In this document: positions 1-7,190 of the stretch, piece by piece
How the letters are laid out: each line of letters begins with the position of its first letter
How positions within the stretch are numbered: the first letter of the stretch is position 1
NCBI GenBank assembly: GCA_002169755.1
Contig: NHIU01000005.1
Location: 1-9,072 of the forward strand
Length of the DNA: 9,072 nt
Origin: Candidatus Pelagibacter sp. TMED197
GTDB lineage: Bacteria; Pseudomonadota; Alphaproteobacteria; Pelagibacterales; Pelagibacteraceae
Direction: 5' to 3'
Notes under the pieces: generated by a model
Told to the model about the DNA's origin: nothing
Seen by the model: only the letters and a program-made list of their open reading frames with translations
The model's database searches: none
Translations under genes and position numbers: made by a program

Positions 1-195
1 ATCTTGGCTCAACAATTAAAAGGTTGGGATAAAGTAATTGGTGATTTCAATAAGAAAGACCCATTCTTTAAGAAAATAGTAGATTCTCAGAAGAAATACG
101 CTAAGAGAGTAATGAAATACTTGCTAATGAATCAGCCAAATTACAAATTGGCTTATGAAAATGAATTTGGAAGTATTGCTAAAGTTAAAATTTAA
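1..195 (+). CDS. TRAP transporter substrate-binding protein, C-terminal end (partial)
   Basis: This is the last 64 codons of a gene that begins before the window; the frame is open from base 1 and stops with TAA at 193-195. The residues are rich in Lys, Phe, Tyr and Asn, including FNKKDPFFKKIVDSQKKYA and a final YENEFG segment. This resembles the C-terminal helices of periplasmic TRAP solute-binding proteins of the mannitol/chloroaromatic (FcbT1-like, DctP superfamily) type. Such proteins bind an organic acid in the periplasm and deliver it to the DctQ/DctM membrane pair. The assignment rests mainly on context: the two TRAP membrane subunits follow directly. A strong terminator separates this gene from them, so the binding protein can be made in excess. 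The signal peptide and ligand-binding arginine lie outside the window, so neither the start nor the ligand can be judged. Confidence 0.8.
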   Translation: MLAQQLKGWDKVIGDFNKKDPFFKKIVDSQKKYAKRVMKYLLMNQPNYKLAYENEFGSIAKVKI

Positions 196-214
196 TTAAC
201 TTTTTTATAATTTT

Positions 215-243
215 AAAAGGGGGCTTTTAAGCCCCCTTTTTTT
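215..243 (+). terminator. Strong intrinsic terminator after the TRAP binding-protein gene
   Basis: A perfect 10-bp inverted repeat, AAAAGGGGGC at 215-224 and GCCCCCTTTT at 231-240, encloses a TTTTAA loop and runs into seven consecutive T (237-243). It lies 19 bases after the stop of the binding-protein gene and 36 bases before dctQ. Six G:C pairs in such an AT-rich genome make it unmistakable. The A-tract before the stem means it could also work on the minus strand, but no minus-strand gene ends here. It probably stops most transcripts after the binding protein and lets a fraction read into the permease genes, unless those have their own promoter in 244-279. Confidence 0.93.
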
Positions 244-279
244 ATGGAAAAAAATAAAATTTTAGAATAGTTTATTTTT

Positions 280-864
280 ATGAGAGGATTTATCAGTTTT
301 GCAGATCATTTAAGCACCTCGGTAGGGAAAGCTTTTTCATGGTGTATAGTAATTTTAATGGGTGGCACTTGTTACGAAGTTGTAATGGCCTACGCTTTTA
401 ATGCACCAACATTATGGAATTTTGATTTTAGTTTACAAATGTACGGTGCAATTTTTATGATGGCTGGAGCTTATACTTTATCTACAGAAGCTCATGTAAG
501 AGGAGACGTAATTTACAGATTATTTAAACCTAGAACACAAGGGTACATAGATTTAATTCTATACTTTATATTTTTCTTTCCTGGTGTTTTAGCGCTAGCA
601 TTTTATGGATATGAATACGCAGCATTAGCATGGAAAATTAAAGAAACTAGTTGGAATAGCCCAGCTCAAATTCAAATTTATATGGCAAAAGCATTAATAC
701 CTTCTGCTGGAGTTCTTTTAGTAATCCAGGGTATCAGTGAAGTCTTTAGATCAATTATTTGTATTAAAACTGGTCACTGGCCAGCAAGAATGGTTGTCGC
801 TGAAGAAACTGAGAAGATGTTAATGAGAACTTCACAAGACGAGGATCAAAAAGATGTTATTTAG
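280..864 (+). CDS. dctQ: TRAP transporter small membrane subunit (DctQ/FcbT2-like)
   Basis: This is the small integral membrane subunit of a TRAP (tripartite ATP-independent periplasmic) transporter, which pairs with the large subunit to import organic acids using a sodium or proton gradient. The 194 residues show the usual four hydrophobic helices, roughly 18-40, 52-70, 90-112 and 136-160. They also carry the family motif HVRGDVIY (72-79) just after helix 2. A charged C-terminal tail (173-194) extends into the cytoplasm. The length is normal to slightly long for DctQ and fits the FcbT2 branch associated with mannitol/chloroaromatic-type systems. No clear Shine-Dalgarno sequence precedes the ATG; 244-279 is A/T only apart from a few G. 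The 3' end overlaps the large subunit by 11 bases, suggesting translational coupling. Confidence 0.92.
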   Translation: MRGFISFADHLSTSVGKAFSWCIVILMGGTCYEVVMAYAFNAPTLWNFDFSLQMYGAIFMMAGAYTLSTEAHVRGDVIYRLFKPRTQGYIDLILYFIFFFPGVLALAFYGYEYAALAWKIKETSWNSPAQIQIYMAKALIPSAGVLLVIQGISEVFRSIICIKTGHWPARMVVAEETEKMLMRTSQDEDQKDVI

Positions 865-2215
865 TCTAACAAATCCAGAAGTTGCAATAATGATGATGGC
901 GATATTTTTATTTGCTGTTCTTCTCGGATTTCCTATAGCATTTACTTTGATGGCAATGGGAGTTGGTTTCGGCTATTACGCATATTTTGATCCAACTCGA
1001 ATGGAACATTTATTAGACAATAGAATTTTTCAATTATTTGTTCAAAACACTTATACTGTAATGGACAATACGGTGCTTACAGCAGTCCCCTTATTTTTAT
1101 TTATGGGATATCTTGTAGAGAGAGCCGGAATAGTTTCAAGATTGTTTTTTGCAATTAGATTAGCCTCACATAGACTGCCAGCTTCGATGGCTGTAGCAGC
1201 TTTAATTACTTGTGCATTATTTTCAACAGCAACAGGAATTATTGGTGCAGTTGTTACTTTAATGGGATTATTAGCTTGGCCAGCTATGATCAAAGCAGGT
1301 TATGACAAGAAGTTCGCTTCGGGTGTAATATGTTCAGGAGGATGTCTTGGAATATTAATTCCACCGAGCATTATGTTAATTGTATATTCAGTTATCGCTC
1401 AGCTTTCACCTTTAAGATTATTTGCCGCTGCAATACTACCTGGTTTATTGCTTGCTGGATTATATATAGGTTATGCAATTACACGCGCATATTTTAATCC
1501 ATCTATTGCGCCGAAGCCACCAGAGGAAGAAATACCGCCAAGAGCTGAAATATTGAAAGAAGTTTTGGTTTCTTTTCTTCCACTATTTTCTTTAATTATT
1601 TTAGTGCTTGGCACAATCTTAGGAGGTTTAGCAACACCCGCGGAAGCAGCAGGCGTAGGTGCTTTTGGAGCAATAGTTCTCTCCTACTTTTACAAAACTT
1701 TGAAGTGGAAAAATTTTAAAGAGTCAGTTTTTCTTACAGCAAAAACAACAGCTATGATAATGTGGTTATTCATAGGGTCTTGGACTTTTTCTTCTGTTTT
1801 TTCTTATTTGGGAGGCCATGAAGTTTTCGAACATTTCTTTAAATCCATGGATCTTGCACCCTGGCAGTTTTTAGTAATTACTCAGATTATAATTTTCTTG
1901 CTTGGATGGCCTTTAGAATGGACTGAAATTCTGATTATTTTTGTTCCAATATTCTTACCACTTGTAGAATTTTTTGGAGTTAATCCTTATTTCTTTGCAA
2001 TGTTAATTGCTTTAAATTTACAAACTTCTTTTTTAACACCTCCTATGGCCATGTCCGCATATTATTTAAAAGGCGTTCAAACAAAAAATGTAGAACTATT
2101 AGACATCTTTAGGGGCATAATGCCTTTTTTGGGGATAGTAATATTTGCTATGGTATTAATGTACTTATTTCCAGGTATCGCTCTATGGCTGCCCGATACT
2201 TTATTTGCAAACTAA
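854..2215 (+). CDS. dctM: TRAP transporter large membrane subunit (DctM/FcbT3-like)
   Basis: This is the large, transport-catalysing subunit of the TRAP system, with about 12 hydrophobic segments over 453 residues. Recognisable DctM signatures are PLFLFMGYLVERAG (79-92), CLGILIPPSIML (164-175), the TPAEAAGVGA repeat-type motif (261-270) and TSFLTPPMAMSAYYLKGV (391-408). Two inverted structural repeats are expected from the family, with Na+ and substrate sites near the PP-containing hairpins. The cytoplasmic loop at about 213-232 is proline and glutamate rich. The ATG at 854 lies inside the end of dctQ and has a Shine-Dalgarno-like GAGGA at 841-845, 8 bases upstream, which supports this start. 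The motif set and length point to the COG4664/FcbT3 branch, whose ligands are various carboxylates; the specific substrate is not determinable. Confidence 0.95.
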   Translation: MLFSLTNPEVAIMMMAIFLFAVLLGFPIAFTLMAMGVGFGYYAYFDPTRMEHLLDNRIFQLFVQNTYTVMDNTVLTAVPLFLFMGYLVERAGIVSRLFFAIRLASHRLPASMAVAALITCALFSTATGIIGAVVTLMGLLAWPAMIKAGYDKKFASGVICSGGCLGILIPPSIMLIVYSVIAQLSPLRLFAAAILPGLLLAGLYIGYAITRAYFNPSIAPKPPEEEIPPRAEILKEVLVSFLPLFSLIILVLGTILGGLATPAEAAGVGAFGAIVLSYFYKTLKWKNFKESVFLTAKTTAMIMWLFIGSWTFSSVFSYLGGHEVFEHFFKSMDLAPWQFLVITQIIIFLLGWPLEWTEILIIFVPIFLPLVEFFGVNPYFFAMLIALNLQTSFLTPPMAMSAYYLKGVQTKNVELLDIFRGIMPFLGIVIFAMVLMYLFPGIALWLPDTLFAN

Positions 2216-2224
2216 TAATTTACA

Positions 2225-3556
2225 ATGATAGATACAGCTTCCTTAAATGCCAGTGAATTGGTTACTAAATTAAAATCCGGAGACATTTCATCAGTCGAGC
2301 TGTGTAAAGCTTATATAAAAAGAATTGAAAAATTTGATAAAGATATTCAAGCTTGGGCTTTCTTAGACAAAAAAATTCTACTAGAAAAGGCAGAAGAAGC
2401 TGACGAATATAGAAAATCAGGCAAACCACTTGGTTCTTTACATGGCCTACCTATTGCAATTAAAGATATAATAGGAACTTATGATATGCCTACGGAATGT
2501 GGAACAGTTTTTAGAAAAAAAATGTCTAGCTCTCAAGATTCAGAAATAGTTAACCTACTTAAAACTGCTGGAGCAATTATTATGGGAAAAACAGTCACTT
2601 GTGAACTTGCCTATATTCATCCAAGTAAAACAAAAAATCCACATGACTATTCAAGAACACCAGGAGGTTCTTCAAGCGGCTCAGCTGCTGTAGTAGCGTC
2701 ACACATGGCACATTTATCTATTGGTTCTCAAACAGGTGGATCAATTATTAGACCAGCTTCTTACTGTGGAGTGGTAGGATATAAACCTTCATATGGACTA
2801 ATTTCAAGAAATGGAGTTTTAAAAACTTCTGATAAACTTGATACAATAGGAGTATTTGGAAAAACTGTAAAAGATGTGGCCCTACTTGCAAAAACTTTAA
2901 TTAAAAAAGATTTATACGATCCAGCAACGATTCATTTTGCAGCAGATGATATGGTAAAAGTTTGTGATGAGGGACCAATATTCGAACCAAAATTCATTTT
3001 TTATAAAACCGATAAATGGAAAAATATTGATAAAGAGTCCCAAAAAGCTTTTGAATTTTTAATTACAAAATTGAAAAAGAATATAGAAATTTTTGATACA
3101 CCTTCTTATTTCAAGGAAATTCCAAAACATCACCAAATTATTCATGAAGCTGATTTAGCAAATAATTTTCAAGTTTATTATAAAAAAGATAAAAATAAAC
3201 TCTCTAAAGAAATGAGAAATGCAATTGAAAGAGGAATGAAATATTCAGCAAAAGAATATACTGATGCTATAGACTTTATGAAACAAAGCTATGAATCCTT
3301 CAAGGAAGTTTTTGAAGACTATCATGGTATTATCACACCTTCATCGAGTGGTGTGGCTGATAAAGGCTTAAAATCAACTGGTAGCGCAGATTTTCAAAAA
3401 ATTTGGACTTATTTAGGTTTGCCAACTATTTCACTACCTTTACTAACTGGAGAAAATGACCTACCATTAGGAGTTCAGTTAGTTGGTAATAAACTTGATG
3501 ATTTAAGATTTTTGGGTACTGCTAACTGGTTAGAGAAAAACTGTAAAGATGAATAA
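2225..3556 (+). CDS. Amidase-signature family hydrolase
   Basis: This is an amidase-signature (AS) enzyme that hydrolyses a C-N amide bond. The Ser-cisSer-Lys triad can be placed: Lys80 in GLPIAIKDI (74-82), the cis-Ser Ser149 in PGGSSSGSAA (146-155), and the nucleophile Ser173 in QTGGSIIRPASYCG (169-182). The 24-residue spacing of the two serines matches known AS enzymes such as FAAH and GatA. At 443 residues it is slightly shorter than GatA. It sits in a transporter operon without gatB or gatC, so a catabolic or scavenging amidase is more likely than the tRNA amidotransferase subunit. It starts 9 bases after dctM, so co-expression with the TRAP permease is likely and the imported solute, or its product, may be the substrate; that link is inference. 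The stop overlaps the next small gene by 8 bases. Confidence 0.93.
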   Translation: MIDTASLNASELVTKLKSGDISSVELCKAYIKRIEKFDKDIQAWAFLDKKILLEKAEEADEYRKSGKPLGSLHGLPIAIKDIIGTYDMPTECGTVFRKKMSSSQDSEIVNLLKTAGAIIMGKTVTCELAYIHPSKTKNPHDYSRTPGGSSSGSAAVVASHMAHLSIGSQTGGSIIRPASYCGVVGYKPSYGLISRNGVLKTSDKLDTIGVFGKTVKDVALLAKTLIKKDLYDPATIHFAADDMVKVCDEGPIFEPKFIFYKTDKWKNIDKESQKAFEFLITKLKKNIEIFDTPSYFKEIPKHHQIIHEADLANNFQVYYKKDKNKLSKEMRNAIERGMKYSAKEYTDAIDFMKQSYESFKEVFEDYHGIITPSSSGVADKGLKSTGSADFQKIWTYLGLPTISLPLLTGENDLPLGVQLVGNKLDDLRFLGTANWLEKNCKDE

Positions 3557-3728
3557 GATAACTTCAATAATTGGCTGTGTTTTTTGTATTGCTTTTCTTA
3601 TTGGTTTAGCAACAACATTAACCAGGTCTATGATGATAGGTTTTACAGATGTTTTGCCAGTTTATATCCTGATGGGCTTAGTAATAGTGATGATGTTATA
3701 TGAAGCCTTTGGTGACAAAAAGAAATAA
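3549..3728 (+). CDS. Small two-helix membrane protein of unknown function, 59 residues
   Basis: I do not recognise this protein. An ATG at 3549, inside the last codons of the amidase gene, opens a 59-codon frame ending in TAA at 3726-3728. The product starts MNKITSIIGC and has two strongly hydrophobic stretches, about residues 5-24 and 36-52. A short polar turn containing TLTRS separates them, and the tail ends in EAFGDKKK. That layout is a helical hairpin, with the lysine-rich C-terminus probably cytoplasmic. The frame overlaps the amidase by 8 bases and the EamA gene by up to 29 bases, filling what would otherwise be a gap in a tightly packed operon. This positional fit and the clean membrane topology support it being real. 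It could be an accessory subunit of the transporter next door, but nothing shows this directly. Confidence 0.72.
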   Translation: MNKITSIIGCVFCIAFLIGLATTLTRSMMIGFTDVLPVYILMGLVIVMMLYEAFGDKKK

Positions 3729-4605
3729 TTTTTATCCATATTTACTTTTATTCGTTCAGCCTATTTTTATGGCTTCTAATATTATTGTTGCAAGAGGCGG
3801 TGTTGAATATGTTCCACCAGTTTCATTAGCTTTCTGGAGATGGTTCACCGTATTTATAATTTTGATACCATTCGTTTTTAAAGAAATTATTATGAAAAAG
3901 AAAAAACTTAAAAAAGAGTCTATAAAACTTTTTTTCTTAGGACTTATGGGCTGTGGAATTTGTGGAGCTTTCCCTTTTATAGCTGGCATGTCCACAACGA
4001 TGGTAAATATGGGAATTATTTATACATCTTCACCGATATTTATAATTGTAGTATCAGTATTATTTTTTGGAGATAAAATTAATTTGTCTAGGATCAGTGG
4101 TTTAATTTTGTGCCTTGCAGGTGTCTTAATTATAATTTGCAAAGGTGATTTAACTTATCTAATGAATTTTAAGTTTACCTCTGGAGATTTATGGATGCTG
4201 GGTGCGGCAATTGGATGGGCAGTTTATTCTATTTTTCTTATTAATTGGAAAAGCAGCTTTAGTCTTATGACTAGGTTTACATTAATAGCACTTTTTGGAG
4301 CAATTTGTTTGTTTCCTTTTTATTTAGTTGAAGAGTCTTATTTTTTAAAAACTGCATTTAATAATAATTTTATTTTTTGGGTTTTGTTTGCAGCTATTTC
4401 TCCAGGTATTATTGCTTTCACTCTTTATACAAAAGTTCAAAAATATGTTGGAGCTTCACTAGCAGGATTTACACTTTATATATTCTCAATATACTCTGCG
4501 ATTTATGGAATAATTTTATTCGACGAAACTCTAATGACTTTTCATTATTTTGGAGCAGCTCTTGTATTTCTGGGTGTTTATCTAGCTAGAAAGATTATTA
4601 AATGA
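3700..4605 (+). CDS. EamA/DMT-superfamily membrane transporter
   Basis: This is a drug/metabolite transporter of the EamA type, a ten-helix permease made of two five-helix repeats; family members mostly export amino acids, nucleosides or other metabolites. Of 301 residues, repeat 1 covers about 16-147 and repeat 2 about 162-297. Family-like features are VSLAFWRWFT (41-50) in helix 2, GIIYTSSPIFIIVVSVLFFGDKI (105-127) ending repeat 1, a glycine-rich GLILCLAGVLII (134-145), and SIYSAIYGIILFDETL (263-278) with the typical 'DE' after helix 9. The start is uncertain: ATG 3700 overlaps the 59-residue gene by 29 bases, whereas GTG 3712 (giving VTKRNNFYPY) would overlap by 17 and has GAAG at 3702-3705 as a weak ribosome site. 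The stop overlaps the following gene in an ATGA arrangement. The substrate and direction are unknown. Confidence 0.9.
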   Translation: MKPLVTKRNNFYPYLLLFVQPIFMASNIIVARGGVEYVPPVSLAFWRWFTVFIILIPFVFKEIIMKKKKLKKESIKLFFLGLMGCGICGAFPFIAGMSTTMVNMGIIYTSSPIFIIVVSVLFFGDKINLSRISGLILCLAGVLIIICKGDLTYLMNFKFTSGDLWMLGAAIGWAVYSIFLINWKSSFSLMTRFTLIALFGAICLFPFYLVEESYFLKTAFNNNFIFWVLFAAISPGIIAFTLYTKVQKYVGASLAGFTLYIFSIYSAIYGIILFDETLMTFHYFGAALVFLGVYLARKIIK

Positions 4606-5402
4606 AATATTCTTATTTAATTTTATCTTCTATAATTATTGCTTATATAATATTGGTAATTTTTATATATTTTTATCAAAGAAATCTACTTTATCACCCT
4701 GCAGAAAACAATTACCAAAATGACAAAATTCAATTTGATTATGAAGAAGTTTTTATAAAAGTTGATCATGAAATTCAACTTAAATCATGGATAATAAAAA
4801 AAGACCTAAAGAAACTTAAAACACTTATTATATTCCATGGAAATGCTGGCCATTTGTCAAATAGAATTTATAAACTTAATGAACTTTATAAATTAGACAT
4901 TAATGTTTTACTAATTTCCTGGAGAGGATTTAGTGGCAATAAAGGATTACCAACAGAAAAAAATTTATATGCAGATGCAGAAGCTTCAATCAAATGGTTA
5001 AATGAGCAGGGAGTAAATAATAAACAAATTATTTTATATGGTGAGTCGCTAGGAACTGGAGTTGCGGTGGAAATTGGGAAAAAAAATAATTTTAATAGCA
5101 TAATTTTAGAATCTCCTTTTACATCAATAGAAGCTTCTGCAAAAATGTATTATCCTTATTTACCTGTAAAACTTCTTTTAAAAGACAAGTATGATTCAAT
5201 AAGTAAAATTAAGATGATTAATAATCCAATTTTAATAATGCACGGAAAGAAAGATGACGTTGTTCCTTTTTCAATGGGCAAAGAATTATTTGAAAAGGCC
5301 AACCGTCCAAAATATTCATACTTTACATCTGATGATGATCATATGATGGAATTTAACACTAGTTTGTTAGAGAAGATCAAAGAATTTATTGAAAAATATT
5401 AA
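4602..5402 (+). CDS. Membrane-anchored alpha/beta hydrolase (BEM46/ABHD13-like)
   Basis: This is a serine hydrolase of the alpha/beta-hydrolase fold. One N-terminal hydrophobic helix (residues 4-25) anchors it, and the catalytic domain follows an RNLLYHPAE segment typical of BEM46-like proteins. Visible motifs are the oxyanion motif HGNAGH (79-84), WRGFSGNKG (107-115), the nucleophile elbow GESLG (147-151, Ser149), Asp218 in HGKKDDVVP (214-222) and His247 in DDDHMMEF (244-251), so the triad is complete. The length, 266 residues, is normal for the group. The natural substrate is usually unknown; an ester or thioester of a lipid or peptide is plausible. The ATG overlaps the EamA stop by 4 bases (ATGA), so translation is probably coupled. 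The stop codon overlaps the stop of convergent ftsY, leaving no room for a separate terminator. Confidence 0.9.
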   Translation: MKYSYLILSSIIIAYIILVIFIYFYQRNLLYHPAENNYQNDKIQFDYEEVFIKVDHEIQLKSWIIKKDLKKLKTLIIFHGNAGHLSNRIYKLNELYKLDINVLLISWRGFSGNKGLPTEKNLYADAEASIKWLNEQGVNNKQIILYGESLGTGVAVEIGKKNNFNSIILESPFTSIEASAKMYYPYLPVKLLLKDKYDSISKIKMINNPILIMHGKKDDVVPFSMGKELFEKANRPKYSYFTSDDDHMMEFNTSLLEKIKEFIEKY

Positions 5403-6319
5403 GTGTTTAACCCTAACAATGCTTTTGCAAAAAACTCTGCTTTAAATGGATGTAAATCTGTATCTTTTTCTCCCATACCTACAGCTACAATGGGCAAATT
5501 ATATTTTTTGCAAATTGCTAAAATAATTCCACCTTTAGCAGTACTATCCAGTTTAGTAACAATTAATCCCGTAATATTATGAATTTTACTAAATTCTTCA
5601 ACTTGATTTAAAGCATTCTGTCCAGTTGTTGCATCCAAAACTAAGATTACCTCATTAGGAAACTTCTCATCTATTTTCTTAAGAACATTTATGATTTTTT
5701 TATACTCGTCCATTAAGTTTTTTTTATTCTGTAATCTTCCTGCTGTATCGATCAAAGCAATATCAATTTGATTTTTTTTTGCAAATTCAGCAGTTTTAAA
5801 AGCTACCGAAGCAGGATCGCTATTAATTTCAGATTTAATTATATCGACTTTAACTTTTGAAGCCCAAACCTGTAATTGATCAATAGCTGCTGCTCTAAAA
5901 GTATCTGCTGCCCCAAAAACTACTGATCTATTATTATCTTTAAAATATTTTCCAAGCTTTCCAATAGTAGTTGTCTTTCCAACCCCATTAACTCCAGATA
6001 CAACTATCACTGAAGAATTAGCATTTCCCATCAAACTTAAATCTTTTTCATATTTAAGTAAATTAATGGCCATTTTCTCTGCTATTAACTTTAAAATTTC
6101 CTGGTGATTGTCTAATTTTTTATCGATTTTAAAATTTTCAAAATCTTTTCTTAACTCCTTAGCAACATCTATTCCTGCATCAGAGGAAATAATTAATTCT
6201 TCAAATTCATTTAAAACATTATCATCTATAACTTTTTTTGAAAAAATATTTTTAAAGCCTTCTGAAAGATCTGAAGAACTTTTTCCAAGTCCTAATTTAA
6301 ATTTATCGAACAATCCCAT
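5399..6319 (-). CDS. ftsY: Signal recognition particle receptor FtsY (short form)
   Basis: This is the membrane-associated SRP receptor GTPase. It docks ribosome-SRP complexes at the inner membrane by forming a heterodimer with Ffh. The 306 residues contain the helical N domain (about 1-95) and the G domain. Visible motifs are the P-loop GVNGVGKT (109-116), DTFRAAA (139-145), DTAGR (191-195), TKLD (255-258) and GMGEKDTDLHPF (281-292). The acidic N-terminal A domain found in E. coli FtsY is absent. The protein starts MGLFDKFKLGLGKSS, a short amphipathic/basic lead that could contact lipid, as in other A-less bacterial forms. The gene starts 1 base after dapF, so the two share a transcript. Its stop (5399-5401) overlaps the stop of the convergent hydrolase gene. 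Ffh, its partner, is encoded divergently just beyond dapF. Confidence 0.97.
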   Translation of the reverse strand: MGLFDKFKLGLGKSSSDLSEGFKNIFSKKVIDDNVLNEFEELIISSDAGIDVAKELRKDFENFKIDKKLDNHQEILKLIAEKMAINLLKYEKDLSLMGNANSSVIVVSGVNGVGKTTTIGKLGKYFKDNNRSVVFGAADTFRAAAIDQLQVWASKVKVDIIKSEINSDPASVAFKTAEFAKKNQIDIALIDTAGRLQNKKNLMDEYKKIINVLKKIDEKFPNEVILVLDATTGQNALNQVEEFSKIHNITGLIVTKLDSTAKGGIILAICKKYNLPIVAVGMGEKDTDLHPFKAEFFAKALLGLNT

Positions 6320-6320
6320 A

Positions 6321-7139
6321 TTAAATATCTATTTTTATACTTTTAATATCCGAGACAGGCCCAGTCATGAATATATTGCTAGATTTGTCTATTTTTATAT
6401 TTAAAAAGCCTTCTTTAAACTTAATATCTACTTCATTGTTAATTAATTTATTCTTAAAAGCGGCTGCAGCGGTTGCACAAGCTGCTGTTCCACAGGCCTT
6501 AGTAAGCCCAGCCCCTCTTTCCCAAACGTTTACCGTTATATTTTTTTTATCAATTACTTGAGCAAATGTAACATTGGTTTTTTCTGGAAAAAGATCATGA
6601 TTTTCAATTTTAGGACCTATTACTTTAAGATCATGTTCAAAACAATCTTTTACAAAAAAAATTATATGCGGGTTTCCTACATTTACACAAATACCACCAT
6701 CAAAAGTTTTTTTATTAATGTTTAAAGATACATTACCAGGATTAATTTCTTTAGATATAGGAATATCTTCAAAATTAAACAAAGGTTTATCCATCGCGAG
6801 CTCTACATGAAAATCTTTAACTATTTTTGCATTGAGTATTCTATTACTTGTTTTTAATTTAATTCTTTTAGTATTTAAATTTTTACCTAAAAGATATGCC
6901 ACACATCTAGATCCATTTCCGCAAGCACTAATCTCACCTCCATCAGAGTTGAAAATTTTTATAGGAAAAGAATTCTCTTCTTCCTTTTCAATAAAGATTA
7001 TTTGATCAAAACCAATGTTGGTTCTATTTCCCAATTCAATGATTTTTTCTTTTGTTAAATTAATAGAATTTTTTCTTCTATCAATTATGATAAAATCATT
7101 TCCCAATCCATCCATTTTATATGCATTAATAGATGCCAT
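6321..7139 (-). CDS. dapF: Diaminopimelate epimerase
   Basis: This enzyme converts LL-diaminopimelate to the meso form, the last step before lysine and the source of meso-DAP for peptidoglycan; it is cytosolic and cofactor-free. The 272 residues show the two pseudo-symmetric halves with both catalytic cysteines: Cys73 in ACGNGSRC (72-79) and Cys216 in KACGTAAC (214-221). Also present are YKMDGLGNDF (7-16), NVGNPHIIFF (153-162) and the substrate-binding WERGAGLTKACG (206-217). The length is normal for DapF. The ATG at 7139 gives the expected short lead before the MDGLGNDF motif. The gene is the first of a two-gene minus-strand unit with ftsY. It is divergent from ffh across a 164-base region, so its promoter must lie in 7140-7303 or just beyond. 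Confidence 0.97.
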   Translation of the reverse strand: MASINAYKMDGLGNDFIIIDRRKNSINLTKEKIIELGNRTNIGFDQIIFIEKEEENSFPIKIFNSDGGEISACGNGSRCVAYLLGKNLNTKRIKLKTSNRILNAKIVKDFHVELAMDKPLFNFEDIPISKEINPGNVSLNINKKTFDGGICVNVGNPHIIFFVKDCFEHDLKVIGPKIENHDLFPEKTNVTFAQVIDKKNITVNVWERGAGLTKACGTAACATAAAAFKNKLINNEVDIKFKEGFLNIKIDKSSNIFMTGPVSDIKSIKIDI

Positions 7140-7147
7140 AACTGATT

Positions 7148-7153
7148 ATTATA
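7148..7153 (-). promoter_or_regulatory. Candidate -10 element for dapF-ftsY
   Basis: On the minus strand this hexamer reads TATAAT, a perfect sigma-70-type -10. A start 6-7 bases downstream would fall around 7141-7142, leaving dapF almost leaderless (ATG at 7139). No convincing -35 is seen; the hexamer at 17-base spacing is GGTTTT (7171-7176). Perfect hexamers arise easily in such AT-rich DNA, so this is a weak call. The overlapping ATTATTATAATTAT is nearly symmetric and gives a second TATAAT on the plus strand at 7150-7155, which could serve ffh. Confidence 0.3.
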
Positions 7154-7161
7154 ATTATTCA

Positions 7162-7190
7162 TTGACTTTTAAAACCCCAAATTGTAGTTT
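7162..7190 (+). promoter_or_regulatory. Candidate sigma-70-type promoter for ffh-rpsP
   Basis: TTGACT at 7162-7167 matches five of six bases of the -35 consensus. Seventeen bases later, TAGTTT at 7185-7190 keeps the key T-A-----T positions of a -10. Transcription would then start near 7197, giving a leader of roughly 107 bases that contains the pseudoknot and the long hairpin. An alternative is the plus-strand TATAAT at 7150-7155, starting near 7162, which would also include the AAAACCC strand at 7171-7177. The sequence alone does not decide between them. Confidence 0.35.

Noticed and set aside
2225..3556. Amidase as GatA, the tRNA amidotransferase subunit
   Set aside because: There is no gatB or gatC next to it, it is shorter than usual GatA, and it lies in a transporter operon.
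4377..4589. Other-frame and antisense open frames within the transporter, SRP and dapF genes
   Set aside because: They lie wholly within well-supported genes in other frames, have biased Ser/Ile/Phe composition and show no recognisable domain, so they are shadows of AT-rich coding sequence.
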